Source: Harmothoe impar (taxonomy: Eukaryota > Annelida > Polychaeta > Phyllodocida > Polynoidae). Taken from it: 64,000 bases of DNA. Shown here piece after piece: positions 42,099 to 53,944 of the stretch (position 1 is the first letter of the stretch; every line of letters begins with the position of its first letter). The notes beneath the pieces are model-generated. The model did no database searches. It had not been told where the DNA came from and saw nothing but the letters and a program-made list of their open reading frames with translations. The stretch covers positions 20,834,404 through 20,898,403 of the forward strand of contig OX381707.1 in assembly GCA_947462335.1 (NCBI GenBank), written 5' to 3'. The position numbers and the translations under genes are program-made.

Positions 42099-42428
42099 TG
42101 GTTACCGGGTAATTATCATACACCTGGGCAAGTCTACTTTGTGTACAACACCCAACAACAGTACTATAATACTGCCCCTCCCGTCCCACAGCCCAGTGAC
42201 CCCACCACCAGGCCTCCCCCGCTATCTGTCTCACATCCTCTGCAATAATACATCACAGTGTAGTAGTAGTCACCAGTACCATACCACACCACATAGCAGA
42301 CATACAGTGACAGTCAACAGGACATAATTATACACCCCCCCCCCCCACACTCACTGCCCTTCTTACCCATCCCGTATCATTAAGGCTTTAAGTGTGCCGT
42401 AATTGGGTCAGGTATGCCCTGAATAGTT
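42099..42428. other. No gene recognised
   Basis: C-rich short frames and a poly-C run at about 42335-42347. Confidence 0.5.
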
Positions 42429-42655
42429 TCAACCCTTTAGGGACAGCATAGTGGTTTAGTGCACTTTTGTCGCCAGTACTGCATTCATTCATGCATCATG
42501 TCGATGCTACGAGGTTGATGCACTCCTGAAGAATTTAATAGTATGAAGCACAAACGCAGCGCTGGTTAGATACTTGCCAGTGGAACTGCATTGGTGCATC
42601 AGGACGACACATGAACACGAAGACCTGAGGCATCATGCTGTCCTTAAATGGTTAA
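42429..42655 (+). mobile_element. Cloverleaf MITE, alpha-beta copy
   Basis: It starts TCAACCCTTTAGGGACAGC and ends GAGGCATCATGCTGTCCTTA then AATGGTTAA. Spacer CTACGAGGTTGATGCACTCC. P2 is beta-type on its right (GAACTGCATTGGTGCATC). P1's left arm is shortened. Confidence 0.9.
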
Positions 42656-42830
42656 TGCACCCATCCCCCTACTCCCCTCCCATCGTCTGTCGTCTGTCCT
42701 CAAGGGGCCGGTCTGCATGGACAGGACCCACAGAAATAGGCTGCTACATGAATGATACATCTGGGGTATTACAACTAGTATGTGATGGTGAAACTTCAGG
42801 TTAGCTTCTCTGGTGATTGATTTTTTTTTT

Positions 42831-43030
42831 NNNNNNNNNNNNNNNNNNNNNNNNNNNNNNNNNNNNNNNNNNNNNNNNNNNNNNNNNNNNNNNNNNNNNN
42901 NNNNNNNNNNNNNNNNNNNNNNNNNNNNNNNNNNNNNNNNNNNNNNNNNNNNNNNNNNNNNNNNNNNNNNNNNNNNNNNNNNNNNNNNNNNNNNNNNNNN
43001 NNNNNNNNNNNNNNNNNNNNNNNNNNNNNN
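42831..43030. other. Assembly gap, 200 N
   Basis: Exactly 200 N, preceded by a run of T, a placeholder size rather than a measured length. Reading frames crossing it are meaningless. Confidence 1.
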
Positions 43031-43718
43031 GCACCATAAAGATCTATGTAGTAGTATATCATCACCAACTTATAAATGTACAGCACCTCCATTTCTCCAG
43101 TCCCCACACACATACCGGTACTCCCCTTCCCACACCCCACCCACAGCCCTGCTCCCCTTACCTTGTAGTCTCCACAGTCAGTAGGTAGGGGTGTGTTCTC
43201 CTCCCGAGGTGTAGGGGGCTGCTGCTGCTGCTGTAGTAGTAGTAGTAGTTACAGGTACTCCCTAACACTCCTACCTCACTGTACAGGTACACACTCCTCC
43301 TGTAGGTCCTGCTCCTCCTGTGGCTACAACACACTGTGGGTCTCCTCCTCCTGTGGGTTCACACTGGTTAATGCTACAGGCCTGTGCTGGCGGGCTCCTA
43401 CAGCGGTGTAGGGCTGGGGGCTGGGAGAGCTCCAGGGGGACTCTGCCTGTGGTGTGTGCTGGGACTCTGGAGGTAGTCTGAGGGGAGGATGGGTGCATGG
43501 GGCTACCACCACCACGCAGTCTGCACACACACACGGGGGAGTGGGGACGTGTGTGGGAGAGGGCAGGGGCTGACTACTCCCAGTCCCAGGGTACTAGTGG
43601 GGAGTTGGTCCATGTTGTGTCTTGTTCCACATAGGTAGGAAATACCGATACTAGTACATGCTGCACATGTATGTGTAGGTTTTACCTACCGGTAATACTG
43701 GCAGGTATAGAGTCAGTC
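43031..43718. other. No gene; GCTG/TAG microsatellite
   Basis: (CTG)4 to 5 followed by (TAG)n at 43219-43249. CTCCTCCTGTGG recurs at 43289-43360. Several overlapping frames in a GC-rich segment are not supported as exons. Confidence 0.5.
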
Positions 43719-43991
43719 TTAACCCTGTTAGGACGGCATGATGCCTCAAGATCAATTCATTTGTCATCATGATCCAGCAAGGTATCACCGATGCATAACT
43801 CACTGGCGATGTGGTGGGTGCATCATGCTGACCATTGGTACCATTTAGGAGTGCATCAACCACAATTGGGTCGCATGATGCATGGGTGCAGCCCTGGAGA
43901 ATAACTCGTCAGGACTGCATGAATGCATCATCCCGACCAAAAAGGGCATAGTGCATTAAATCACTAGTAGTATGTTAACTTAAATGGTTAA
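43719..43991 (-). mobile_element. Cloverleaf MITE, beta-alpha copy with TTAA ends
   Basis: It starts TTAACCCTGTTAGGACGGC and beta GATGCCTCAAGATCAATTC. Spacer ATTTAGGAGTGCATCAACC, P2 GCATGATGCATGGGTGCAGC with CGTCAGGACTGCATGAATGC, end ACTTAAATGGTTAA. Confidence 0.9.
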
Positions 43992-43997
43992 ATATTT

Positions 43998-44031
43998 ACT
44001 AGTGGTAGTAGTAGTAGTTGTAGTAGTAGTG
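43998..44031. repeat. (TAG)n microsatellite
   Basis: GTAGTAGTAGTAG with a TTG interruption, directly after a cloverleaf end. Confidence 0.85.
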
Positions 44032-44155
44032 ATGGTTTATAGAACTGGACTATTAGAGGTCAGGTAATCCGCCGTACACCTGGATCCTGACCCTAATGCT
44101 GGAGGTAGGTGTCGGGAGCAGGGTCCCAGGTGGTAGGTCTACTACGGGAACGTTC

Positions 44156-44310
44156 ACAAATAACGTCACCGGCTAGCGGTCGGGGTGGGGGGGGGGGGGG
44201 GGGGAGGGGGTGGTCGCGGTCTTTGTTTTGATTTTGAAACAGTGGTCGAGGTGGGGGAGGGGTCTTGAAAGAGGTCCCAAAACAGGTGACGTCATTTGTG
44301 AATGTTCCCC
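44156..44310. mobile_element. GGGAACGTTC-family TIR element, clearest copy
   Basis: GGGAACGTTCACAAATAACG TCACC at the left and GGTGACGTCATTTGTGAATG TTCCC at the right are complementary over about 25 bp with two differences. The interior has poly-G (about 44187-44202) and GGTCCCAAAACAGG. TA lies close outside both ends. Confidence 0.85.
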
Positions 44311-46248
44311 ATAGGGCATATGACCGTGACACTCCATGCATAGCTTGTCGAAGTGAGAGAGCCAGGGCTTCATCTCCATCTATTAAAAGCTGTACAAAGT
44401 GTGACCTGGGCTTGGGGTGGGGGAGGGGTATTAAAGGACGGTTCTTAGAATTTGAAAAGCTGCAGAAAGAATAGGTCAGGAATATATAATTATCCATCTA
44501 TGTTGCCCTTAGGACCAGAGTGTACCGATACCTATATAGATCAAAAGGTAAACTCTAGTGATATCCCCCCAAAAAATCAATTCTCATTCTGTTTCCCCTG
44601 ATCGTTGTCCCATTGAATTATTTGGAGGCATGGGCAGTGTATGACTTTTTGGTAAGTTGGTGTAGTGTAGGACGCTGCCGTGCGGGGGCGGCACAGGCTG
44701 TGGTTAGTGGCGGGAGTTCCGGGACGCTGGGGGAACGCTGGGGGAACGCTGGGTGTGGCAGTGCCTCCAGGTCCCATCACATAGTACTGCATACATGTGG
44801 TCTCTGCCCCCACTCCCTGTTGTACATAGCACACACCACTAGAAGGGTCCACATACTGTTTTTGTCTTTAACTAATAGATACCATAGTAGTCTTCCTTGT
44901 GGAGGAATTTCTGTATAGAATTCTCTGTATGTCATTATGATGAGGTCTTTATATTAAGTTGAGGTCCTCAAATTATTTTGTTTGCACTTTCTTTATCTAT
45001 AATGGTATATTATGCAATGGTAGACCCCATGGTGCATGCATAGACACATTACATGTAGCTGATTATACATGGGATACCAGGTTGACATAATTAACATATG
45101 ACTTAACGTCCACCATAATATTTATCTGTAGCATATATAGATACATTTGTAAATTGATAAATCTATAATGTTGGTGTGCATTTGCTAAAGCATACTGTTA
45201 TGTAGAATATCAGCCTTTCTATACACATCTGATGATCATTTCTTCAGCAATCTTCAAATATTCTACAGCATTTTTTATTCTGCATCCGCCATCAAAGCTA
45301 CATTCCTAAGAGTATTAAGTTATTTTCATGCCACAAAGATCATAACATGTCGTATATACCATATATACAACAAGTACATGTATACACCGTACTTGTGACA
45401 CTATATACAGCAGTAGTTGGGATGAGTGTGTTGCTCATAAAGTAGCCCAATATACTGGTTTCATACACTGACACAGACACAGCACCCCTCCAGCCTCACC
45501 CCCCCCCCCCCCAGCCTCACCCCCCCTCTCCTTTCCTCCTCTTCTACCGTCGCCACTTTTTCCTACCTCTGGCCTACATTCCGCGTGTGCCAGGCTACGA
45601 GCCGGCTCTAGCCAAGCCAGGGATAATGTTGTGGAGCTGGGGGGTGAAGACGATGGTATAGCTCATTCTACAGGCTCCCCATGCTACAAATAGCTGGTAA
45701 TTTACTATAGGAATCTATAGAAATACACATCTCTAATCACCGTTTAACATGTATTTGCTGCATCTCCATATCTAGACCATTGATCTAACTTTTTTTTAAA
45801 GTTTAACATTTATTTATGGCCGTCATTTTAATTCAAATTGGTCTAAAGTGTCCCTTTGGAAAAGAAACAGAAAGCATTGGCAGCTATAACTGGTCACTGT
45901 GAATTCACAATTACGGAACTACTACCCCCCATGAGTATTATCCAGTTCAAAGACTGTATCATTATGATTGTATGTACGATTAACTTCATGTTAAATGGGT
46001 GACAAAGCAAGTGCCATGCATGTAGTCCTTTTCAGATCTATTCTTCCTCCCTGATCAAAAAGCAATTTATTGGTTTATATAATCACAAATGGCCCGACTG
46101 GTAGGTTGTGTACAGGAGCGGTCGGTGCCCCATACCACCTGGAGGAAGCACTTTAACCCCCCCCCCCCCCTCCACACACACACACACACCGCTGTCCATC
46201 TCTGTAACAGTCTCTGCTGTGAATACTGACACAGCCACTTCACCGGCG
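44311..46248. other. No recognisable gene
   Basis: A triple GGGGGAACGCTG repeat (44721-44753), poly-C at about 45499-45512 and a CA run at about 46174-46189. Frames are short and without domains. Confidence 0.45.
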
Positions 46249-46485
46249 TTAACCCTTTAGTGGCCGCATACTATCCTGGGCCGTCATGGTGCGTTGATGC
46301 AGCCCTGGCAAATAGACCAATGAATTCAAGCATCATGCCCACCATTCGGGAGTGTATCAGTCCCATAGGGTCGGCATGTTGCTTGAACGCAGCACGGGCG
46401 CGTTACTTGACAGGGCTGCATTCATGTATTATGACGACAAATGGCTGGGATGCATGAATGCTATATGCGGCCCTTCAAGGGTTAA
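46249..46485 (-). mobile_element. Cloverleaf MITE with TTAA ends
   Basis: It starts TTAACCCTTTAGTGGCCGC and ends ATATGCGGCCCTTCAAGGG then TTAA. Spacer CCATTCGGGAGTGTATCAGTCC pairs CCACC with GGTCGG only partly. P2 is GCTTGAACGCAGC with GGGCTGCATTCATG. Confidence 0.9.
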
Positions 46486-47113
46486 GGGCGTTTTTTATTC
46501 GGACTCAAATTTCTAAGATAAATGAACAACGATAGAAGACAAACATCTGATCTTTAGAACCTAGTACAGTGGTCAAAATGGATATATATCTTTCTTAGAG
46601 GATGATAGGAGCCCCCCCCCCCCCTCTGCCCCATGACCTGTGACGGAGGGTGAAGCGGGACTTGAGGGAACTTGGATGAAAACTCTAACTTTAAATTAGG
46701 ATCATTCTGAGTATCTGACCCGGTACTGCCGACTGTACTATGCAACTCTCATGGGACCCCTATGAGTGGTTCCTGAGGGGGCAAGGGGGTGGTGTAGAGA
46801 GGAAGAGATCTGGGGACAAATAAATACAAAAACTAAATACCAACTTACTAGAATATGACCTCCCCCCCCCTTATTCATGGGGCGACTTTTAGACTAAAGA
46901 TATTATAAAATAACTGATTTTTTTAAACTCAATTTAACTTTTGATTTACTATGGATGTGTTCATATTTACGCGCATTGGGCGCTAATTATACGTCCAATG
47001 CGGAAAGTGATTATCAAGATATCACGCCATGAATCCACAGATATTCTCAAACCATATCCCCAACGTCATATCTTCCTGATGGCCCCCATAGTAAAATACT
47101 ATCGGTTCCATTA
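46486..47113. other. No gene; C runs
   Basis: Poly-C at about 46613-46624 and 46862-46870. No supported frame. Confidence 0.5.
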
Positions 47114-47497
47114 GGCCACACTTTAAAAAAAAGTCTGTTTCCGGTGGAGCGGGCAGGTGACATTTTTTCCCAATGCAACCCGCCCGCAATTTTTTTTTTT
47201 TTTTTTTGGGGTCATGGTGGCCGATTTATTACTTTTTTGTCCGATTTTTTTTCTCGGTGGCGGTTCTGTAATCTAAATTATTAGGATAAAACGGCATGAC
47301 ACTCAGCTTTCATTTGATACCAAATATGCCTATATAGAGATCTGCAATGACCAGATGACCATGTACCGGGTGGGAAAGACATGTTCCAAATTTTAAAAAA
47401 AAAAAATTAAAAAAAAAAAAAGAATTTGCGGCCGACCGGGTGACTCTTTTTTAGGCCACCCGCTCCACCGGAAACAAACTTTTTTTTAAGCGTGGCC
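47114..47497. mobile_element. 384-bp TIR element, GGCC-terminal group
   Basis: GGCCACACTTTAAAAAAAAG then TCTGTTTCCGGTGGAGCGGG at the left is complementary to CCCGCTCCACCGGAAACAAAC and T-run AAGCGTGGCC at the right. The interior is T-rich and then A-rich, continuing the foldback. Confidence 0.85.
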
Positions 47498-47691
47498 CTT
47501 GAACATATGCCAAAGCCATCATTTGCCCCGTACTTCCTACCCCCTGGTGGGGATATCATATGTGAATAGCCCCGAGCCTTTATGAAGCATTTCACTTTCA
47601 ACTGTCTGCCAAAAGCTTCTACCAGCGCGTCATTTAATAGGATGAAGGCATGAGAGACGCATAGCTTGTGTTAAACAGTTCTTCATATTTT

Positions 47692-47933
47692 TTAACCCTT
47701 TAAGGACAGCATAGTGCTTTAATGTGTTATGTCGGCATAATGCATGGATGTGGTCATGGCGAGTCTACTGCATGGTCAGGGCTGCATGAATGCATCATGC
47801 CAACTCACCGGAAGTGTATCAACTTCTCATAAATTCGGCATGATGCATGAATGCATCCCTGGTGAGATACTTATACATCATGACGACGAAGGGTATATTG
47901 GATTAAAGCACTATGCGGCCCTTAAAGCGCTAA
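47692..47933 (-). mobile_element. Cloverleaf MITE, alpha-alpha copy
   Basis: It starts TTAACCCTTTAAGGACAGC and ends GCACTATGCGGCCCTTAAAG then CGCTAA. Spacer CACCGGAAGTGTATCAACTTC. P1 GCATGGATGTGGTCATGGCG; P2 right arm shortened. Confidence 0.9.
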
Positions 47934-48211
47934 GAGCAGTAGACAGGCAGCCCATACAGTTCTGTAGTAGCCCCCCCCCCCCCCCCGCCCACCTCCCCTA
48001 GGCACCCCCCGCGGTGAGATGGATTTCGTGAAATCTGCCGACTCTGCATGAGGCAGTAGGGGTGGGCTGTGGTGTCTGCTTGTCGATAGAGTACACAGTG
48101 CATCCCCCCCCCCCCCCGTCCTCCCTATACTGTGTACTGGGGTGGGATGTGGGGCAATACACCCAACCCCAACCTTTGCACTGTACACCAGGATGCTGGT
48201 CTGATCCCCCT
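47934..48211. other. No gene; two poly-C runs
   Basis: C runs at about 47971-47986 and 48105-48117; a GTGTACTG motif and its complement CAGTACAC-like words make a local hairpin around the second. Not a gene. Confidence 0.5.
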
Positions 48212-48410
48212 CTAACCCTTCAGTGGCAGCAGAGTGCTTTAATTCTAACCCTTTAATGTCAAAATAGTGGTTTAATGCACTACCGGTATGCCATCTTGTC
48301 GACACGATTAAATGCAGCACCGACGACTTACTCGCCCGGGCCGCATTCATGCATCATGATGACAAAATGCATACCGCATTTAAACACTATGCTGTCATTA
48401 AAGAGTTTAA
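48212..48410. mobile_element. Cloverleaf MITE with duplicated 5' end
   Basis: CTAACCCTTCAGTGGCAGC and AGAGTGCTTTAATT (48212-48244) is one 5' end; a second begins CTAACCCTTTAATGTC at 48245. P1 ACTTACTCGCCCGGGCCGC then CATTCATGCATCATG; 3' end CACTATGCTGTCATTAAAGA. It lacks the spacer and P2. Confidence 0.75.
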
Positions 48411-48500
48411 TTGTCCTATTGTTTCTACAAGTACTCACCCAGACCTTCAGAGCAAATGGGACATACCTGAAACAATGGAAAAATGACCATTAGTTTTCGT
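48411..48500 (-). repeat. Three-copy repeat C, copy 2 (possible exon relic)
   Basis: It adjoins the cloverleaf end exactly as copy 1 does at 10382. On the minus strand TTGTTTCAG, 28 bases and GTGAGTA; the open frame reads VCPICSEGLG. It is 3 bases shorter than copy 1, so the frame is kept. Confidence 0.5.
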
Positions 48501-48532
48501 TGATACAAAAGTGTACATTATGTATTCATTCT

Positions 48533-48600
48533 GGGTTGATACACTCCCAAGTTGTGATGCACAAATACAGTGCATCATTCCGATAAATGAACGCCTTTAG
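48533..48600 (+). mobile_element. Cloverleaf MITE fragment
   Basis: GGGTTGATACACTCCCAAG, GATGCACAAATACAG and TGCATCATTCCGATAAATG: spacer with remains of P2. Confidence 0.55.
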
Positions 48601-50799
48601 TTTTTACTGCCTTTCTTGACTTTTATCTCACAACCACACTGCTTCTGTTCAAACGTTTACTCTAGTCTGATACTGTTGACTAGTGGTGATATCAGTTCTA
48701 CAATGTTGCCCTACGGTCCACTCCTCTATCCGCGTAGAGGGATGAGGGGGGTCTATATGTGACAGGTGTTGAGGCTTCCTTGCACCTTGAAAAAAAAGGG
48801 GGGGGAAAAGAGAAAAAAAAGAAAAAAAAAAGAGAGGGATGAGGGGTGCACAGACCTAGATAATGAGTAGGGATCAGCCCCAGTAAATCCCTCACACCAC
48901 GAGAGGCTATCCGCACGTACTGAGTGACCACAGGGTATTCCCTCTTATTGCCCTTAGGCAAAGAATAAAGTGTGTTTCAGCTTACTCGACCCTTTAAATA
49001 AAAGGTGTCTATTTTCTTAAACTAACAGTTCCTATACATCTTTACCCAAAAAGCTAAATTAAGACATACATTTGAATATTAAAAATTGAAATATTATAAA
49101 GATATGTTTCCTATCCTCCCTAACTTTTTCAGCATATTACCGAGTACCGGTACATCTTTTTCTAGGGGAGAAGTGACTTGGGGGGGGGGGGGGAGGGCTT
49201 AGAACTGAATTCTGCGCAGTAACCTTCCTTTACTATACAGGTAACTCTATTCACCCAAATTGACTAGTCCCTATCTCACATCCGGGCAAGTAACAACAGC
49301 ATGGGAAAACACTGTAGATTCAATCAGCATTAAATGTGTGGTGTATGAGTATAGCTGAGCACCTCCGAGTTACTCACCCGTATTGAGTGTTATTACAGGT
49401 ATGAGCAATACACAATCTACATGCCAGATGGGCTCGGCTAACCATAATATACTTATCACCTGAGAATGTTAAACCTATAGGCCCTTCTTTATACGTGTGA
49501 TTGTTCCATCTGCCACACAAACATAGTTCAGATATACCAACATCATTGACATGATAATCCAGGGACGTTTAAACAGGACTGACCATTATTTGCCAACATA
49601 AGATAGTACAACCCAGGAAAATGTAAACTTTGAGATGTGAAAGCCTACACTGAAGCATGAGTGTGTATATCAATACTGTACTCTTAATGTCGTGACTAAA
49701 CATATATCGGTACATCTTGTCTTAGAACCATCCTTGTTGAAGGTCCTGTAATCATATCGGTAGGAAAGATATCGTTGCTTATCTAATATAGATCTTCAGT
49801 TGCATCAACCATGTCGAACACACTGTATTTCAGACATAGGTAGAGCCTACATTAGTCGTCCATATCCAAAGTAATCATCACCTTTTCTCAGCATAGCCTT
49901 GGTAAGTAGCTAGGTATTTTACTTGTAACAGAGTATCTAGGAGACATGATATAGCGGAATGACTCAGTAGGATTCACCATACTGTGAGTCACTGCGGGGC
50001 ATTCTAAGAAAACCTTAGACCTGTCTCCTGAAGGATGGTCATAAACCCCACACCAAACAGGCCCCTGGTACTAAGTGGTATATGGGTATTCATATCAAGG
50101 GTTGTTAGTACTTCACTAAAGTAGTAAATGGAAAAACTCTTGTGATCGTGGTTGTGGTATTGAGTGGAATGAACAAAGAATAGCCCGATTACAAACCAGT
50201 CCAGTAATAGATATGTAAGCAGTCGCAGAATGCTCCGCACGGATCATAATTTGTCTTTGTATCTTTTTTATTCTTTTTTTGAATGAGAAATACCAGTAGC
50301 TCTTCACAAAGAGCACAAAGATCATCCCTTCTACTTGACTGGTTGGAAATATAGATGTTTCATTTGGGCACTGCCAATATGTTTGAAATTTATTGTAACT
50401 CTATACATGGTACACGTATGCATGTGTGTAAAGGCACGGCTTATGAAAAATGGATAAAATATAAAACTATAAAAAGTATGGATTACAGTGTACTTATCGG
50501 GATTACTGAGGGGACATCTTGAGCGGAAATAATTCCAGATGCCCAGCTCTGGTACAGCCATGCCCACCCACACTGAACTCTCCCTGTACTCTCCTTGTGG
50601 CACTCTGAGTATCCAAAACCAATGTTTATGTTACTTATCTCAGTTTTATCTCTAGTATTTGTCCAACTTCAAATATTTGGATTGACTGCATATACGGCAC
50701 CCGCTATCTTATCAGTTATATGTGGACTCCTTCCTTGAGTTTCAATTTAAGCTGTATAAACTAAAGGAGGAAGTTATTGAAAACTCCTACGGGTGATTG
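48601..50799. other. No recognisable gene
   Basis: A poly-purine tract (48787-48840, A and G only) and a poly-G run (about 49182-49195). Frames on the minus strand at 50004-50603 overlap each other and have no motif. Confidence 0.45.
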
Positions 50800-50845
50800 T
50801 TAATTGCATAGGGGCTGCATCCTTGCATCATGAAAACCAAAGCCT
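50800..50845. mobile_element. Cloverleaf MITE remnant
   Basis: ATAGGGGCTGCATCCTTGCATCATGAAAACCAAAG resembles a P2 right arm and flank only. Confidence 0.4.
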
Positions 50846-51551
50846 ATCGTGTATAACTTCATCCCTTTTTCAAGACACCTACCGGCCCCGCCTGTGTCAT
50901 CATTTTCCCATTTCGTGCAATGGTATAGTATATAGGAACTAAGTGGTCATGTCATCATTTCCCATATACCCCCGTACCCTTTATTGATGACGTCATACTT
51001 GAATAGCCCCATATAAGTCATCAAGTCAATAGTTTACACATTCTTCCACTTATGCGAAACCAATGTATAAGAGGTCTACCTAATCTTAGCGGCTTTACAC
51101 TGTAAATGATACCCGACACTTAGAGTGGAACAAGTGCTAAGCGCTTTCCTTTTTTTGTCAGAAATAAAAACCGATTTCAAAAATGTGCGCAACTATGTCC
51201 CCAGGTGTATTCATTGACAGGTTGACCAATCTTGTTTGACAACATATCACCTGCCATATTACATTGATGGGGATATATTCTGTAGCACTTGGTTATTGCA
51301 GCTATATTATATGTGCAGAGTAGGACCATTGATTCATGTACAGAGTTGTTGTACACTATTGGCATTTTTCATTAATGGTCAGTAACAGAGTGAGTTGTGC
51401 CACCTCTGGGCGGCCATTCCTCCAGTGCCCTTCTGTATGCACCTGGTGTGGGTGGTATCGACCCCTGGTAGCGCCTGGAGGCACGGGGCTGCCTCCTCCA
51501 CGGTCCGCCTATGGAGCTGCACACACCGGGGTGGGGCAGGTTTACTTTAGA
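50846..51551. other. No gene recognised
   Basis: GATGACGTCATACTTGAATAGCCCC (50985-51009) resembles a distant relative of the GGGAACGTTC family end, as does 47555-47573. Otherwise nothing. Confidence 0.4.
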
Positions 51552-51804
51552 TTAACCCTTTAAGGGCTGCATAGTGCTCTGAATGTACTGTGTCCTTTGT
51601 CGGTATGATGCATGAATGCATGCAGCCCTGGTGAGCGGCTCATAAGTGCTTCATCCAAGCATCATCCCAACCCTATAGTATGGGATTGATACACTCCTAG
51701 AGGATGGGCATGATGCATGTATGCAGCAGTAGACTAGCCAGCGCTGCATAGATGCATCATGCTGACAACGAGCATGAAAGAAATCTGCTGCCCTTGAAGG
51801 GTTT
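51552..51804 (+). mobile_element. Cloverleaf MITE, alpha-alpha copy
   Basis: It starts TTAACCCTTTAAGGGCTGC and ends CTGCTGCCCTTGAAGGGTTT. Spacer GTATGGGATTGATACACTCC with stem CCAACCCTA and GGATGGGC. P1 GATGCATGAATGCATGCAGC; P2 CAGCGCTGCATAGATGC. Confidence 0.9.
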
Positions 51805-51929
51805 GTAGCACCTGATGATGCAGTCTGGGGCAGTCTGGGCTTCAAGGTCACAACTAATGCAACAGTCGTCCAAGTTCTGGCTCCAACTCATCATTCACTA
51901 ATCAGTCTACTTTTCCTTAACCATTTAAG

Positions 51930-52843
51930 TTAAGGTGGGTCGCTACCCTTTGATCAAAATTAACAGAATGTTTCTAATTTTTTTCTACAGAGAGGCTGAA
52001 TCATATAGAATCGAAAAATGAAAAGAGAAATAGGGGGTCCCGACCTACTTTTTTAGATACAGAATTTTGAAAAATTAAAGTATTTTAATTTTTCTCAAAA
52101 AATGAGAAAAAAATGTGCAAACTTCAATAATTTTTTTAAATATCAACCATTATGCACAGAAATGTAAAACTTCACATGTGAAACACCTATATGTTCCACT
52201 TTGCTGCAAAATTAATTTTACAGTTGTATGCCATGGCATTCTGGGTAAAAATATGATGTTTTGGGAAGGAATAGGAATAAATTGCTATTATTTTGTAGCC
52301 TTATTGGCTAAAAATAGTATTCAAAATTAACAGAATTTTTTTTAACTCTCTCAAATATTAGTTTAGATCATTTGCTAACATATGAAAGTGATTTTGATAG
52401 GGGGTCCCGGGCATATTTTTAGGTTTTTTGGCCTTTGAAGTTAAAAAATATAGCAAAATCGGTCTAAATCTTACATTTAAAGCTAAAAATAAAGTGTAAA
52501 ATGGCTAGAATCAGAGTAGAAAATGGCTACAATTCATACCCTCGGTTATTCTAAGTAACTCAATCAGATCTACATCATTCTAGAAAATGATTTATTGGTG
52601 AATAGTTTCAATATTCTAACTTTTGATAAAAATAGCAAATACAACTGGCTACAAATATATAAAATATTCAAAGTCCAAAAAAAACGCTCAATTTTGCTCG
52701 AAATCTCCCATTTTTTTAACATGGCTTATTCAGGATATATATGTATCAGATTATGTAATATTAGCTAATTCTGATACATATAAGCTATATGCGCAGAAAC
52801 CTGCGCAGTCTGTCCGTATTCAAGAGGTAGCGACCCACCTTAA
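51930..52843. mobile_element. 914-bp TIR element, AT-rich
   Basis: TTAAGGTGGGTCGCTACC and GGTAGCGACCCACCTTAA are exact complements of 18 bp. TTAA at both outer ends may be the target duplication. The interior is about four-fifths A+T by eye with two GGGGGTCCC motifs. No frame above 90 codons; non-autonomous. Confidence 0.85.
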
Positions 52844-53671
52844 TCTCCATCCTCCATCCTATCAGGGCTTCAGTCCCGGCTTCAGTATGTGATCCCTCAG
52901 CAATCTTCTGTACAAACACAATGATCTCTACACCCTGGCCCTCACCTCAAATCCTGTTATAGGGATTATAGGTGACTTACCTACAGAGGCTTGTCATTGT
53001 GCCTACAGTAGCTAGACCACTAGAGATATTTACCTTATACATTTTATTCTGGTCTCAAATTGTATTAATTTAACGTATTCAAACAACAACTATATATATC
53101 TACACAAACTATCTAAAGTCTTTTTTACACTAATATCACTAATCTCATTTAAAGGCGATCACTGGCGTTTTCTGGAGCCCCCCCCCCCTCCATCCTTCAC
53201 CACCACTTACATTTTCAGAAATCTACCTGTAGTGATGGTACATTTTAGTATACTACTTAACAGCATATTATTGTGATATCGTTTGATGTATCATTCTAAC
53301 TTAGTAGGAAAAGTACACTTAAAGCATGTTGTCATCGTCATTTTTTCATCATCACTTTACTAACTTGGTTTTATTAGTATATTTGAACCTGTTGGTTCTC
53401 CCAACACTTTAAGTACCTGTATATCATTGCTTCCGCCGGTGTTAAATCACCCTAAATTGCCGCCGACATACCTTGTCTATCGCCCATAGGTTTTCAATAT
53501 AGTAAACACTTAAATTATAGATGAGATCTTATGCCGCGGCTTTGGTGATCCTGTAAATATACACATGTATATTAAAAGCTAAATAATCTTCTCGAAGGGA
53601 CCTCTACACAGTCTGTGGAGAGGGGGCAGCTCGAGGGAGCAGCTCTGCATGTCCAAGTACAAGTCGGCCAT
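52844..53671. other. No recognisable feature
   Basis: A poly-C run lies at about 53180-53188. No supported gene. Confidence 0.5.
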
Positions 53672-53868
53672 CTAACCCTTTACGGACGGATGTCGCTAAA
53701 AGATAACATTTGTCGTCATGATGCACCAACGCAGATCGACCCAGCGAGTTGATGCATCATGCCGACCCTTTAAGAGTGTCTCAGTCTCATATTAAAGGTC
53801 GGCATTCATGCATCATGACGACCATGGGCATGATGCATTAAGGCATGATGCCATCCTTAAAGGGCTAA
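53672..53868 (-). mobile_element. Cloverleaf MITE, gamma-end copy, shortened
   Basis: It starts CTAACCCTTTACGGACGGA, TGTCGCTAAAAGATAACATT and TGTCGTCATGATGCACCAAC. Spacer CCTTTAAGAGTGTCTCAGTC. P2 has lost its left arm. End GGCATGATGCCATCCTTAAA then GGGCTAA, matching the copy at 25834. Confidence 0.9.
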
Positions 53869-53944
53869 TGAGACTTGAGCAGCTCCGTCCGGGGGCTCAG
53901 CACTATATGGGGTAATGGTAGCAGACACACACAGCCGCCTGGGA

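Noticed and set aside
41829..42655. Beta-alpha versus alpha-beta cloverleaf copies as evidence of frequent recombination
   Set aside because: Spacer direction flips with end order, so most are one asymmetric element in opposite orientations.
42796..43188. Open frames of 114-123 codons across the gap
   Set aside because: Most codons are N; the frame is created by the 200-N placeholder.
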